From contig NC_051083.1 of the NCBI RefSeq assembly GCF_004664715.2, forward strand, positions 95,695,920 through 95,759,919: a stretch of 64,000 bases of DNA, given 5' to 3'. Below the pieces are notes generated by a model that saw only the letters and a program-made list of their open reading frames with translations, had not been told where the DNA came from and ran no database searches. The DNA is from Peromyscus leucopus (lineage: Eukaryota; Chordata; Mammalia; Rodentia; Cricetidae). The position numbers and the translations under genes are program-made. This document shows positions 11,866-23,589 of this stretch, in pieces. Position 1 is the stretch's first letter; the number at the start of each line of letters is the position of its first letter.

Positions 11866-12094
11866 TGATAAGCAGTTGTCCTTATTCTTCTTATTTCTCT
11901 ATGAAGTAAAGCAACTCCTTCTCACTTGAGATACTGAAATCAAAATACACTCAATCAAATTTAAAGTCCCTTTGTTATAATCCAAACCAGAAAATACAAA
12001 ATACAAAAAGAAGCCTAAAATTATTAAAAATTAGTATTTTTAATTTTTATCACACTTGCAAAGGGAAAGCTGCTTTCTTAAATTTCTTATCTGT
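11866..12094. other. unique noncoding DNA
   Basis: No recognised family. Confidence 0.4.
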
Positions 12095-12280
12095 GTATGT
12101 ATATATGTATATACACATATGTATATAATTTATATCTGTACATATATTGCATACATTAATAATATATGTGTATATTTATGTATGTGTGTACTAATGGTAA
12201 TTGTGTAGGTATACATGTTAATATGTATGTATTACACATATATGCACATATAATATATACATGTGTTAATATATACATGT
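12095..12280 (+). repeat. degenerate (TA/TGTA)n low-complexity tract
   Basis: Alternating ATGTATATA and ACATATATG steps with no long pure run. Confidence 0.85.
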
Positions 12281-12540
12281 ATTAAGATTGCAGCATGATG
12301 TCATCTCTAACTTCGTGGACAGTATTCATTGCTATCCTTGGACAGACTGGATATGCCTGCATAGTTTTTCCCTGTATGTCTGGCGCCTGCTGGCATCAAA
12401 CATATTAACTTTGCTCACATTTCTTTTTTTTTTGGTTCTGAAAATTATGACCAAGTATGCAAGCTCTAAATCTGAAGTGAGAGACATTCATTAAACTGCA
12501 GTTGGGTGTTTCTTTTAGCTTCACTTGTTTTTAAAACTCT
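12281..12540. other. unique noncoding DNA
   Basis: No recognised family. Confidence 0.4.
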
Positions 12541-12569
12541 GGCGCGCGCGCGCGCGCGCGCACACACAC

Positions 12570-12602
<33 letters not shown>
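12541..12602 (+). repeat. (GC)n(AC)n alternating purine-pyrimidine tract
   Basis: About 20 bp of pure CG alternation runs directly into about 40 bp of CA alternation. This composition favours Z-DNA. Confidence 0.97.
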
Positions 12603-12603
<1 letters not shown>

Positions 12604-13951
12604 TTGGGGGAGTTGTAAGCCCTGAGAGAAAATAGTGGCTGTATTAGATTCCATCTAGATAAATGCACAGGATTCTCTCATTTTCGAACCGGACAAAGCC
12701 CCAGTGAACGCAAAGCTAGGTCAAGTATGAGCCATGCAAAGCTGAAAGTATTTGAGCTGTGGGCTGGCACTGGTGCTTCAGTAGTGACTTTGATCCAGAA
12801 AACAGTTTCTAGTGTGAATTTCCAGAAAAAGTCATTCAAAGCTGTATTAATTAGCCAGCCAACTCTGTTCATGTTTTCTTTTAAAGCTAAGTCATTTCAA
12901 ATGACTCTAAATGCCTGCTCAAGCAAGATTTTATAAAGATCAAGACAAATGCCTTTTAATTAAAAGATAATCACAAATCTCATTTGTATCACTGTGTAAC
13001 AACATCTGGTCTGGAAAAAAGGAAAGGACATTTCTGATCATGATGGCTTAAGTAATTTCTGGTAGAAAACTTCTATTAAATATTTAATCCGAAAGAATAA
13101 TTAAACTGTGTTGCTCTGTGTTTATATTGCTTCATCTATCTCTGTACTTCTTTTTTTTTTTCTGTTTTCCTTCTTTGTGACAGTGACTGTATTGATTGCC
13201 ACTCAGTTTCTCCACATATTTCAAACCAATTCAGCCTTATCTCATAGGGTTGGAAGTCAGGTCTCGGGTTTCCTGAGAGTCTGCCTCCCCACGACCTTTT
13301 AATTAACATCATCACTAAGTCGTGCGTTCCAGAAAATAACCAACGTTGCCATGGTTTCAGAGCTTCTAGGAGGGGAGTTGCCTTTCTTGGCTTGACTCTG
13401 TAATATGCTCCCAAGCATGCCTGGTTTTGCTTTCTCTTTGTTGGACAATACTGCCCACGCCATCTCCTCTACACCTGCCACATTGCCCAAGACCTTGAAT
13501 AACATGATCTTCTATATATCTGGCAAGTGAACACAATATTGTACCCAATAAATAATGTCCTGCAATCATCAAGTGCTGAGCATAGAACAAGATGGACAGT
13601 TTTATTGGGGCACAGCAAAAAAAAAAAAATGTTTTAGCTATGGGGGCCATCTGAGAAAACCTTCAGCTAGTGAGCTTAGTAATTCTGTTATGATAATTTG
13701 GGGGATCGATTTTGCCACTTAAAATGTCCTCCTGAAATGTGACTTCACTCTGCCTACCATAAATCATAACTTTAAAAAAGAAAGCTAACAAAGGAACAAA
13801 CTGTAAGTCTCCCAAAATTCAACCGGGAAAAGTTAAGGGGCTACAAGCAAAAAGACAGACAAACAAACAAAACCTTATTTGTTGGGAAATCTGGTCTTAA
13901 TTTTAAAAGGTTTATTGACCAAAAACTGCCTTCCTTAGGAAGCTATGATAT
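12603..13951. other. unique DNA, candidate conserved noncoding block at 12640-13010
   Basis: No repeat family was recognised in 1.3 kb, which stands out in this window. The 12640-13010 part has AT-rich homeodomain-type motifs (TTAATTA, CTTTTAATTAAAAG). Poly(A) lies at 13617-13629. Function is not shown. Confidence 0.35.
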
Positions 13952-14299
13952 TGTGATGGCTAGAATGAGATGTTCACCATAGTCTCAAGCATTTGAATAC
14001 TTGGTCCCAGTTGATGGTAGTGTTTCCGAAGGTTTGGGATGTGTGGCCTTGCTGGGGGATTAAGTATGTCCCTGGGGGAAGGCTTTGAGGTTCCAAAGAC
14101 TCTTGCCATTTCTAGTCTGTTCTCTCTGCTTCACACTTGTGGTTCAAGTGTGAGCTCTCAGCTGCTGATCCTGCCACCAGGCCTCACTCCACCATCATGG
14201 ACTCTAACTCTTGGGGATCATAATCCCAAAGAAACCTTTCGTCTCTAAGTTTTCTTGATCATGGTGTTTTAGCATAACAATAGAAAAGTAACTAATACA
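13952..14299 (+). mobile_element. MaLR (MT-type) solo LTR
   Basis: Starts TGTGATGGCTAGAATGAGAT and ends AGAAAAGTAACTAATACA. The flanking 5-mers GATAT and GGTAT differ by one base, as expected for a 5-bp ERVL/MaLR duplication. Confidence 0.85.
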
Positions 14300-14572
14300 G
14301 GTATCTTCTACCAAAGCCAGGAAAGTGCTCTCCATGAACTCAAGTGAGCACTGACCTATGAATATGTTCCTACCGATTTGGGGACAAGTGCAGTTATCGA
14401 AGTGGTTGAATTGTAGAACCAAGTTCCACCCATTTCAGACAGAGAGGTCACCCATTTCAAGGAAAGTGCGGAGGTTAGCTCAGCTGCCTGTGACTTAAGC
14501 ACCATGCTAATTGCTGTTTATTACAAGAGCTGCATCCTGGAAGGATTGAAGAGCCCTCAAAGAGAAGACTCG
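14300..14572. other. unique noncoding DNA
   Basis: No recognised family. Confidence 0.4.
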
Positions 14573-14652
14573 GGACTATGGCTGCAGCTCAGGGGTTCGG
14601 CTGTTGCCTAGCATAAGAAAGGCATTGGACTCCATCCCCAACACTGAAAAAT
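14573..14652 (+). mobile_element. ID/B4-like SINE fragment
   Basis: GGCTGCAGCTCAGGGGTTC, GTTGCCTAGCAT and CCATCCCCAACACTGAAAAA follow ID/B4 order with substitutions. Confidence 0.65.
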
Positions 14653-14739
14653 TGTCAGCCATGCTTAGGGGAATTGCAGTTTCAAACAGATCTCATTGCT
14701 TCTCTCTTCTATTTGCGCTGGTATATTCTTCCTTTTCTT

Positions 14740-14996
14740 CTTAATTTATTATTATCATTCTCTCCTATATTATTACATCCAGACCACAGTTCCCCCCCCC
14801 CCCCCCCCACTCCTTCCAGTCTCCCACTCCCCTCTCCTCCAGATCTGCTGCTCCTCTTTCCTTCCGAAAAGAGCAGGCCTCCCAGGGATATCAACTGCAT
14901 GTGGCATAACAAGTTACAATAAGACCAGGCACAAACCCTCATATCAAGGCTGGATGAGGCCACCCAATAGGAGGAAAATAAGATGCAAGCCGTTTC
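14740..14996. mobile_element. rodent L1-associated fragment with poly(C)17
   Basis: Contains a 17-base C run (14792-14808), GAGCAGGCCTCCCAGGGATA and AAGGCTGGATGAGGC. I associate this common rodent repeat with old (Lx-type) L1 sequence. Orientation is not assigned. Confidence 0.5.
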
Positions 14997-15821
14997 AAGT
15001 TTACAGATAGATCTGGTTCTAAAATAAAATATGTTTATAATTTTTTCCTTCAATTCAAACCCCACTTTCCCAAGCATCAATGATATAAACGCTGACTTGG
15101 TTCCAAGTTCAACCCACAAGAACTTATTTAGACTTCAGTGTTGAGGAAATGCTAAATCTTTGCAGAAGAAAGTGTCAGAATATAGTTGACGAAAAACCAA
15201 TAACTAAAGTTAAAAAAAAAATGAATAATTGTTTAAAATTTTTCATCCAATGTAAATGCTTGAAGCCACACATGTTTTAATGGGGGATGATGAGGATGGG
15301 TGGAGTCTAGAATCACTTCAAGGGTGGGGGTGGGGTGGGGGTGAAAGCTCCTGGGCTTCTTGATGAGCTATAGAACTTTCTGTTCCTGGTGCCTTAATTT
15401 GAATTTATTGTTAACCTTCTGCTAGTATTTCAGTGTTAGCTTCATAGACCTCAACGATCAGCTGCATTCCTCGTTAGAGAACCTAAAGGAGATGACATGG
15501 GTGAGCACCTCTTACGTCTTGCCCAGAGCTACGTCCATTATTAGACACAGGGAAACCATTGAATGAGCTCTGCCTCCTATCTACAGAAGTAGAAATCTGG
15601 ATTAAACAGCATTTCTAAAGAGGTAGCTCATGAACTCTGTACTGTAAAGTCATTAATGACTTCTTCTCAGTTTCCATTTACAAAGTCAATACTGAAAGCT
15701 TCTTAAAAGTATTGGTTTTGAAAAGAGGACATTTGATAACCTCTAGTAACCCCACACAGCAATGAATCTTGGATCACGATGTTCAAACTCTTATCGCTTC
15801 CATATCCAATATAGCCTAGCC
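14997..15821. other. unique DNA with a G-quadruplex-capable tract
   Basis: No repeat family was recognised. A G-tract motif lies at 15322-15341. Confidence 0.4.
15322..15341 (+). promoter_or_regulatory. G-quadruplex-capable tract
   Basis: Four G-tracts of 3-5 bases are separated by single T loops (GGGTGGGGGTGGGGTGGGGG). This satisfies the standard G4 pattern with minimal loops. Confidence 0.75.
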
Positions 15822-15838
15822 ATGTGCGTGTGCGTGTG

Positions 15839-15880
<42 letters not shown>
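15822..15880 (+). repeat. (TG)n microsatellite with GTGC interruptions
   Basis: Dinucleotide run abutting a B4/ID-like SINE. Confidence 0.97.
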
Positions 15881-15884
<4 letters not shown>

Positions 15885-15967
15885 GTTTTGGAAGTTTGGT
15901 TGCTAGAGATTGCAGCCAGGGCCTCATACATGCCAAATAGACACTGAGCTAATACACAGCTCCGTAG
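15881..15967 (-). mobile_element. B4/ID-like SINE fragment
   Basis: Antisense order: GCAGCCAGGGCCTCATACAT, ACTGAGCTAATACACAGCTC. Confidence 0.6.
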
Positions 15968-16142
15968 CCAAGTGTTTCAATCATTACGTAGGTTTAACTT
16001 GCTTTTATTGATATATTGTTCCATTTGTGCCTGTGGTGGGCTGTTGGCTAAAGATAAGAAACACGAGGAAGACTTCTGTTGAAATGAAAAAGATGGTCAA
16101 ACGATAGCAGTTCTAAAAGGTAGTGTTTTCTAGGCTCATTCT

Positions 16143-16545
16143 TATGACCTGCCCTCAAAGTCTTATGGTGAAGCCTTGAGCCCCGTTATGGCAGAGTAGG
16201 TCTGTGTTTGGAGAGATGGCTGTGGTCATTAAGTTGTAATGAGATCACTTGAGTGGGCTCTTACACACCAGGAGTGAGATTCTTAATAAGAGGAAGAAAT
16301 TTGAACACAGATCTGAATGAGCACAGAAAATACTGTGAGGAAACACAGGAAGAAAAGGACTATCTCTTTTCAGAGCTGGAGGCAGAACGAGATTAACCTT
16401 CTGAGAGAAAGAATCACCTCTATCAGCATCTTGATTTTGGGTGTCTATTTTCCAGAACTGTAAGAGAGAAACTATTTCTCTTGCTGAAAGACACCCAACA
16501 TTCGGTGTTTCATTAGGGTAGCACCAGCCCATTAATAAATTGTCT
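16143..16545 (+). mobile_element. MLT1-type MaLR LTR (mammal-wide)
   Basis: Order matches MLT1 LTRs: CTTATGGTGAAGCCTTGAGC, GTGTTTGGAGAGATGGCTG, AATAAGAGGAAGAAATTTGA, then ACACAGGAAG, CATCTTGATTTTGGGTGTC and CCAGAACTGTAAGAG. It is heavily diverged. Confidence 0.7.
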
Positions 16546-16574
16546 TAAGTTACTTTTTACAAGATTTTTCTTAA

Positions 16575-16664
16575 CCATTGTTTGTTGGTCTCTTAGATAG
16601 GGTCTCACTGTGAAGCCTAAATTGGCCTCCCGTCCTGGGATTACAGGTGTGTGCCACCATCTAT
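16575..16664 (-). mobile_element. old B1-like SINE
   Basis: Antisense GGGTCTCACTGTGAAGCC and CTGGGATTACAGGTGTGTGC, with a central deletion. Confidence 0.7.
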
Positions 16665-16679
16665 CCTTTACAAGATTAT

Positions 16680-16826
16680 TTCTTTCTTTTGAGAAAGTTC
16701 TCACTATGGAACCCTGGCTATCTTGGAACTCACTATGTAGACCAGTTTGACCTTGAGCTCACAGAGATCCACCTGCCTCTGCCTTCCCAGTGCTGGGATT
16801 CAAGGTGTGCACCACCATGCCTGGCC
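16680..16826 (-). mobile_element. B1 SINE
   Basis: Near full length antisense: GAACTCACTATGTAGACCAG, CACAGAGATCCACCTGCCTC, GTGCTGGGATTCAAGGTGTG. Confidence 0.9.
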
Positions 16827-17304
<478 letters not shown>

Positions 17305-17318
17305 AGAAAAGTTTTTGT

Positions 17319-17529
17319 CAACTTCTATACCATAACACACGTAAATTGCTTTTGACATTTTAATATACATTTATCCTTCAAACAAAACACACTGGAATGT
17401 GACAAAAAAAATTTCTGTTTGTTTTACATACTCTTAACAGCACACATTATTCAATAGGTTAGCAGCAATTTCCTCCATTTTAAATAATATTAGCTACTGC
17501 ATAAATTTTACTTTAAAATATGAGGCCTG
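17319..17529. other. unique noncoding DNA
   Basis: AT-rich DNA with no recognised family. Confidence 0.4.
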
Positions 17530-18545
17530 CAGTGGAAGGAACCCACTGAGACAACTCTCAGTGTTCCATATCTCTTGGTATTCAGGTCTTAATCTCTTCC
17601 TCTTGATTGTGAGTTGGACCTAGCCACCTGCTTCTAATGAACAGAGTAGGACAAAGAGGCAGTGGGGGGGGGATTTCATGTCCAAAAGGACCCTGACTTC
17701 TACCAGGTATACAAGCATAATAGCATAGCAAGCCCTCCACACTGAACTACAACCCTAGACCGGCTCTCTCCTCCCTTTCTCTTTCCCCATCTCTCCCTCG
17801 CTTGCTCTTTCCATTACTCACACTGAAGGAAGTCAACTGCCGTGTTGTGAGCTGGAGTCACTCCACAGAGAGTCCCACATGGTAAGCAATAGATGTTTCT
17901 TGTCAACAGCCATAAAAATAAAAACAAAACAACAAACAAATGAGCAACAACAAAAAAACTAAATCCTTCTAGCAACCAAGTTAAGTGAATTTGGAAATAG
18001 ATTCTTCCGGTCTTAGTTAGGGTTTTTATTACTATGGTGAAACACCATGAGCAAAAGCAAGTTGGTGAGGAAAGGGTTTTTTTTGGCTGCCACTTCCACA
18101 TCATAGTCCATCACTGAAGGAAGTCAGAGCAAGAACTCTAACAGGGCAGGAACCTGGAGACAGGAGCTGAAGCAGAGGCCATGGAGGAGAGCTGTGTACT
18201 GGCTGGCTCCTCATGGCTTGCTCAGCCAGCTTTCTTATAGACCCCACGGAAGGCACCACGGACAACTAATCAAGAAAATGCCCTACAGATGGATCTTTTG
18301 GAGGCATTTTCTCAATTGAGGATCCTTCCTTTCGGATAACTCCTGCTGGTAATAAGTTGACATAAAACTAGCCAGCACACTCCCCGGGTTGAGGTATCAG
18401 ATGAGCCCCTATGCCAGGGCCTGTGTCTGGCATAAGACCCTGAGCTAAAGCCAATCAACTAAACCATGCTCAAATTCCTGACCCATAAACACTATAAAAT
18501 AATAAATGTTGTCGTAAGTTGCTTTGGGGGTAAATTCTTCTGAAG
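17530..18545 (+). mobile_element. MLT1-type LTR, split by a younger LTR
   Basis: Left part (17530-18010) has GATTGTGAGTTGGACCTAG, ACTGCCGTGTTGTGAGCTGG and GTCCCACATGGTAAGCA. The right part (18380-18545) continues in register with CAGATGAGCCCCTATG, ATTCCTGACCCATAAAC and AATAATAAATGTTGT. These follow MLT1-family order, interrupted at 18011-18379. Confidence 0.7.
18011..18379 (-). mobile_element. rodent LTR-like repeat, copy 2, inside an MLT1 LTR
   Basis: Same family as 5081-5484: TCTTAGTTAGGGTTTTTATT at one end and ACATAAAACTAGCCAGCACA at the other (TG...CA on the minus strand). Confidence 0.75.
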
Positions 18546-19732
18546 CAAGGCTAGCTTCAATAAAATAGTGAGCTGAAGTGCCTTTCACTTAGCAACAGTT
18601 TTTAATTGTGGAGCAGCTATGGAGTGAGAAAATATTTCAATAATTTCTAAACTGGATGCTGATTAGATGTTAATGTGAAAGAGATACATAAATTCATGAC
18701 GGGCTAGGCAAGCCTTTTCTCAAGAGAACTTTGAATTGTATAGCCAGGAATGATTACAAAGTGAACAATCATTTCTGCTAGGCCCGAGTTACCTGGTGCA
18801 AAGTTTCTCTGACCTATTCCAGAGCTACTACATCAGAAGAAATAGTGGGATGGCCTAGAGAGCCATGCTTTCACACAGGTCCCACTCTGCCAAGCTAATC
18901 CAGCGTTCATCAAAGTCTGGGAGGTTTGGTTTGTCAGGCGGATATTTACAGATTCGGCTTCTGTAAAGTCTGGCTGTGCAGCAGCCTTCTCTTGGGAGTT
19001 AATCCCAACTTCGTTGAATCAGAGTCCCAGAGGACAAGGCAGCCGATCTGTATTTTTAAAGCTGCTCAGTTAGTTCTGAAGAAATTCTCGGGGAACAAGC
19101 CAGGCTTTGTCAGTAAATATCATTGAATCATTTTTGGTCTGTGCCACCCACTCATTCTGTCCTAAAGCAGTCACTTGGAAAGCAGTGCATGTACTGAGTA
19201 TCCCAGATAGTATCGATGGACAGGCAGCCACCCACAGCTCTGGTCACATGCACTGGATAAGAGAACAAGAGACAACAGGGGTGGGGGGCCCTCGGGCCAT
19301 AACTGACGGACTTCCGGGAGAGCAGGGTAGGAGTAAAGCATGGAGATAAACATTGTACCCAGCTCACAGTGCAGGAGATTCCCACCACGCAGGCCACATG
19401 GAGCCTGCGAGAAAACAAGGACGGAATGATACACGGTATCTGGAAATCAGTGTTCTCCAGGGTGTCCCGATGGGGTATGTGTGCCAAGAATTTGGGGCTG
19501 TATATGATTTAGCCCCTGACCTTTTCTTTTTCTACTGTAGTCAAGTGACTGGGCTGATAATGTATGTGTGAGAACAACAAGGAGAAGTACCATTTCTGGA
19601 GTCTTGCTACGGCCCAGTCCTAAGCTAACTAAAGCTTTAACGTGCATGGACTTAACAATCGTTTGGCCTCCAGCTCCAGCATGCTCTACTGGTGAGCATC
19701 AGCACGATCAGCAACACACGTGGATGCAATCC
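18546..19732. other. unique noncoding DNA
   Basis: No repeat family or exon was recognised. Overlapping short ORFs on both strands near 19150-19490 share no recognisable domain. Confidence 0.4.
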
Positions 19733-19800
19733 TTCCATTATTACTCTAAGTACAACACTTAGCTCCATTTTAGACATAAGGAAACTGGCTCGTTGAGACT
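19733..19800 (+). mobile_element. MIR fragment (weak)
   Basis: CCATTTTAGACATAAGGAAAC followed by GAGACTGAGCAGC resembles the MIR core (the motif is cited in part only). Confidence 0.4.
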
Positions 19801-19824
19801 GAGCAGCTGGTGCTAGGTGCCTAG

Positions 19825-19935
19825 CCTGGAACTCCTTATGTAGACCAGGCCTGCCCTGAACTCACTCATGGAGATCCACCTGTCTGTCTGCTTCCCCAGT
19901 GTTGGAATTAAAGGTGTGCACCACCATGCCTGCCA
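19825..19935 (-). mobile_element. B1 SINE fragment
   Basis: Antisense CTTATGTAGACCAGGCCTG, GGAGATCCACCTGTCTGTC, TTAAAGGTGTGCACCACCAT. Confidence 0.8.
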
Positions 19936-20716
19936 GATATCCTCAGCCTTGAGGCCCCAGCCCTTTTAAACACAGTGCCACCGGACTCCAGTGTATTCAG
20001 GAAGAGGTAATTGTCTTATCTTCTCTGTGTCTCCTAACATTTTTTTCTAGGAAAAAAACAACTTGAAACTATGATCAGTTTGGGGATTAAGTTTTGGCTG
20101 GGCTTTGTATCACATGGAGAGTAAGTTCAGTCAACAGTGTCAGGGGGCAAGCAGCCCATCCCTCTCAGGGACAGTAACCTGACCCTGGGAGCCCGTCCCA
20201 GGGTGTGCTTCTGTATACTGAGGTAAGAACTGTTCCACTGGACTTGGAGATGCCACCCTGCTTTAAGACTTCTCTGCTAATCAGGACCACAAGCTGGGCT
20301 ACTTACCCGATAGCCTTTCCCCCACGGGGCCAGCCCTTAAAGAGCTCCCTAAGTGTGGTTTGTCTGAACAAGCAACCAAGAGCTTAGGAGAAAAGGGTTA
20401 GGACCGCCTTAACTCTTAGCATTGAAGAGGAATGGCAGTCACAATAGTTCGTGTCCTCTCCCCCGGAAGGCAGGAGGCACTGAAGGTGATTTCAATAGGG
20501 ACAGCTATTGAGATCCCCCTCAGACATGATGCTTATCTGAGACTTCACCTAATCATAACTACCGGATTCCTGGATTCAAAGGAGAAATAGTTAGGTTCCC
20601 GTGGCGAGAAGGAATTACATCGTGCAAACCCATGCCAGACAAGGACTTTCACATACCAGAGTTTACTATCCTACCACTCCAAAGAAGTTGTACACTATTA
20701 GTTTGGGGACTCTGGA
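19936..20716. other. unique noncoding DNA
   Basis: No recognised family. Confidence 0.4.
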
Positions 20717-20839
20717 CGGGTGGACACGTTTAAACAACAGAGACGATCTCTGTGAGTTCGAGCCACCTGTCTCAAAGCGAGTTCAGAAAGGCAAAGCAAA
20801 GAAAAGTCTCGAAAAAAAAAAAAAAAAAAAAAAAAAAAA
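20717..20839 (+). mobile_element. aberrant B1 SINE with long poly(A)
   Basis: Recognisable only from GATCTCTGTGAGTTCGAG and GAAAAGTCTCG plus a 28-base A run. Several internal blocks are deleted. Confidence 0.7.
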
Positions 20840-21039
20840 TTAGAAGATCAAAACAACCCCAATAGTGTTCTGGAGACAAAAGCAAAATGGGGTTAGTGTA
20901 AGGGTCATGAGCCCATGTCAAGCAATGGGGGCTAAGGCTACATTGGAGTTTCCCAAGGGGCCTGTGCAAACATTTCAGAGCCCCCTAGAGAACACAGTGC
21001 TTTAGATGGTGGTTATGCTCAGGAGAATGGGAAGGCTTG
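20840..21039. other. unique noncoding DNA
   Basis: No recognised family. Confidence 0.4.
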
Positions 21040-21052
21040 CTTCTAGTATCTT

Positions 21053-21248
21053 TTTTTTTTTTTTTGTTTTTGTTTTTCAAGACAGGGTTTCTCTGTGTAG
21101 CTTTGCGCCTTTCCTGGAGCTCACTTGGAAGGCCAGGCTGGCCTCGAACTCACAGAGATCCACCTGGCTCTACCTCCCGAGTGCTGGGATTAAAGGCGCG
21201 CCGCCGCCCCCCCCGCCCCCAGCGCGTCGCCGCACCACCACCCGGCCT
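21053..21248 (-). mobile_element. young B1 SINE with a GC-rich insertion
   Basis: Antisense B1 carrying CTTTGCGCCTTTCCTGGAGC. The target-site duplication CTTCTAGTATCTT lies at 21040-21052 and 21249-21261. Its 5' portion holds an extra CG-rich stretch of about 25-30 bp (21197-21240). Confidence 0.95.
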
Positions 21249-21261
21249 CTTCTAGTATCTT

Positions 21262-21474
21262 AATAGCTGATCCTGGGTTTCTTCACATTCCTCACACTTG
21301 ATGCTCATAGCCTAATGTGAGGCGGAAATCCCCAGGAGACAGCCTAGATTCATGGAAGAAGAAGCTTTAAGAACTTATGGGGCTATTTGAGTTCTAAGAG
21401 AAGATCCGCTGATGCCACCGGAAGTATTTCTAGAATTTCAGGCTTGTTCTCAGACGGCTTCCAGAGTGAGGACA
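21262..21474. other. unique noncoding DNA
   Basis: No recognised family. Confidence 0.4.
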
Positions 21475-21865
21475 TGTGATGCCCAGTTTCTACTGTCAAC
21501 TCAATTGGCTTTGTAGTTAATTAGGAGACAGCTCTGAGCCTATCTGTGAAAGCATTTCCAGAGAAGTTTAACTAAGATAGCAAGATGCACCCTGAATGTA
21601 AGTGGCACCATGGGGTCTTGGACTGAAGAAAAAGACAAAAAGAAAAGAAAAAGGAAGAAAAGGACACTGAACTGAGCACTGCCATTCATCTCTCTCTGTT
21701 CCTGACTAGACCAATGTGACGAGCCACCTCCTGATTCTGCAACTCTGATTTCCCTGCCATGATGGACTATGTTCCCTCAAACTGTGAGCCAAAGTAAAGC
21801 CTCACTTCCTTCCTTTAGGTGCTTTTCTCAGATAGTTTGTCACAGCACTGAGAAAACAACTACTA
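21475..21865 (+). mobile_element. rodent MaLR-like LTR
   Basis: TGTGATGCCCAGTTTCTACT at the start. The downstream part has CCCTGCCATGATGGACTATG, CCCTCAAACTGTGAGCCAAA and GAGAAAACAACTACTA at the 3' end. Confidence 0.7.
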
Positions 21866-23239
21866 TGGGGCTCCAAGCAAGTACAGCTTTTAAAGAAGAG
21901 AAAAGACATAGATGGATCCTTTGCTAAATGCTACAGAGTTTCTGGCCTGCGTGTGTCCTCAGTCCAGGACTTGTTTGGAAGCAAAATAACGAGATATTAA
22001 AGTGACTCAGGATATATATGAATGTATGTGTGCTTCCCTATGTCTACAACTCAGGTGAGGAGGATGCTAACAAATCTTAGTTAAAGCAGACCTTTGGTTG
22101 TTGATAAGGCTTGTTTTCTACTTTGCTGGATAAAGGCTGTCTGCATTCATAGCACGACTCTGACTGTCATGCCTAACTTGTTGCATTAGATTTATGGGAT
22201 TATGGGATTTGGTTCTAGGACCTGCTAGGTCTAATTAAAGTTTTAGTACTCCAAGGAGACTAGCTGCCATTTTCAAAGGATGAATCTCAAAAATAAATAG
22301 ATAAATAGATTAAAGTGTCCTCTATGGATGTGCTCCCAGCTCCAGCTTCCTAGCATGAAAGGCTCCAGCCACCATTACGGAGTTGCGGCCTTTTCTCCTT
22401 TTGTCCTTACTCATTGATTCGGTAAAATTCACCACAACACAGTCCCTGGTTTTTGTTTCTGTTTTTAGGACATATGGCTTAAGATCTGGGGACCGTGCTA
22501 GCCTTACCTCCCGATCACTTGTGCACTTGAACTCTGTGCATGAGCGTGTGCGTGCTTGATTGCCATCTTCCCTCCCAATGATCGCCAAAGCCATAGCCCT
22601 GAAAGAAAGATTCTGACCTTGAGGGAGATCAGATAAGGCTTCTGGGAAGGCCAAAAGACATGGCCTCCAGCTCAAGGCCAGTTTCCCCACCACCCTATCC
22701 GTAGAGCTGGGGGCTAACCTGGCTGTGTTCCCAGCTCCGGGCCCCAGAGTTATAAAATGGGAGGAGAGAAAATCAAGTCATGAGGTCAACCAGGACTACG
22801 AGGATCATTGCTGCCTCCCAGCCTTCAAGCCTTGCCTGGGCTCTGAGCCAAGATTCTCAGCTTCCTGCTGGACACAGCCACATAAAAACCTCACTGGCAC
22901 CCATAAACTCAGCAATTTCCAGCTGACAGTATCAACTGTTGCCTGTCACTGCCCCTCCTACCCACGTTTGTTCCTTGGCCTCCACTGACAGTATCACCAC
23001 AGACCCAAACTGGACTCCATGACACCCAGCCCTGTGGTTTCTACATATTGACATGTGTTTGAAGCCACCCCCTTCTCTCAGAGCCCACTTCCTCAGAGCC
23101 TGGTCCCAAGCAATTTCCTCTCTTGCCTGGACCCATCAGATGGTCAACCTGCCTTTAGGCTCTCTCCTCTCAGGCTTACCCCTACTCCGGGGATATAAAA
23201 AATTACTTCCTCGTTTGTTTCTCTTCCTCCTTGACAGAA
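21866..23239. other. unique noncoding DNA
   Basis: Relatively GC-rich DNA. ORFs of 80-120 codons occur on both strands, but none shows a domain, splice context or repeat-free start preference. Confidence 0.35.
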
Positions 23240-23400
23240 ACCTTCAGTGGTTCCTCATTATCAACCAACAAAACCCTCAGTTTGCCCAAAGAAGCTTTAA
23301 ATAGCTGGCTCCAGCTACCACGATCAGGGTTCCACCAGAGACCACCAACTGCATGTTGCTGCTGCCAGTTCTGCTCTACCAAATCCAGCCTAAGAACATG
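23240..23400 (+). mobile_element. L2 fragment (weak)
   Basis: CTTCAGTGGTTCCTCATTATC followed by the general order of an L2 3' region. Highly diverged; only partial motif support. Confidence 0.35.
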
Positions 23401-23589
23401 CAGAAAACACTCTCACTCAGATAGCAGCCCAAATACTCAAGTACCTGGAGCATCCTTACCACCCTCCACCTTTCCCCCTGACCATACCCCCATCTGTCCT
23501 GAAGATTCACCTGACCTCCGTATGTGTGAAGCTATCTCCAGTTTACCAGACGTGAGATTTGCAACCATCACTGCCCCGTGAATCAAGCA

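Noticed and set aside
14709..15119. 136-codon minus-strand ORF
   Set aside because: It reads through poly(C), a CT-rich L1-like fragment and unique DNA, with no domain.
23185..23205. TATA-like GGGGATATAAAAAATT as a gene promoter
   Set aside because: No downstream exon, CpG island or initiator context supports it.
22322..23581. ORFs of 83-123 codons on both strands
   Set aside because: The region is only GC-richer. Frames overlap in opposite directions, no domain is recognisable, and part resembles an old L2.
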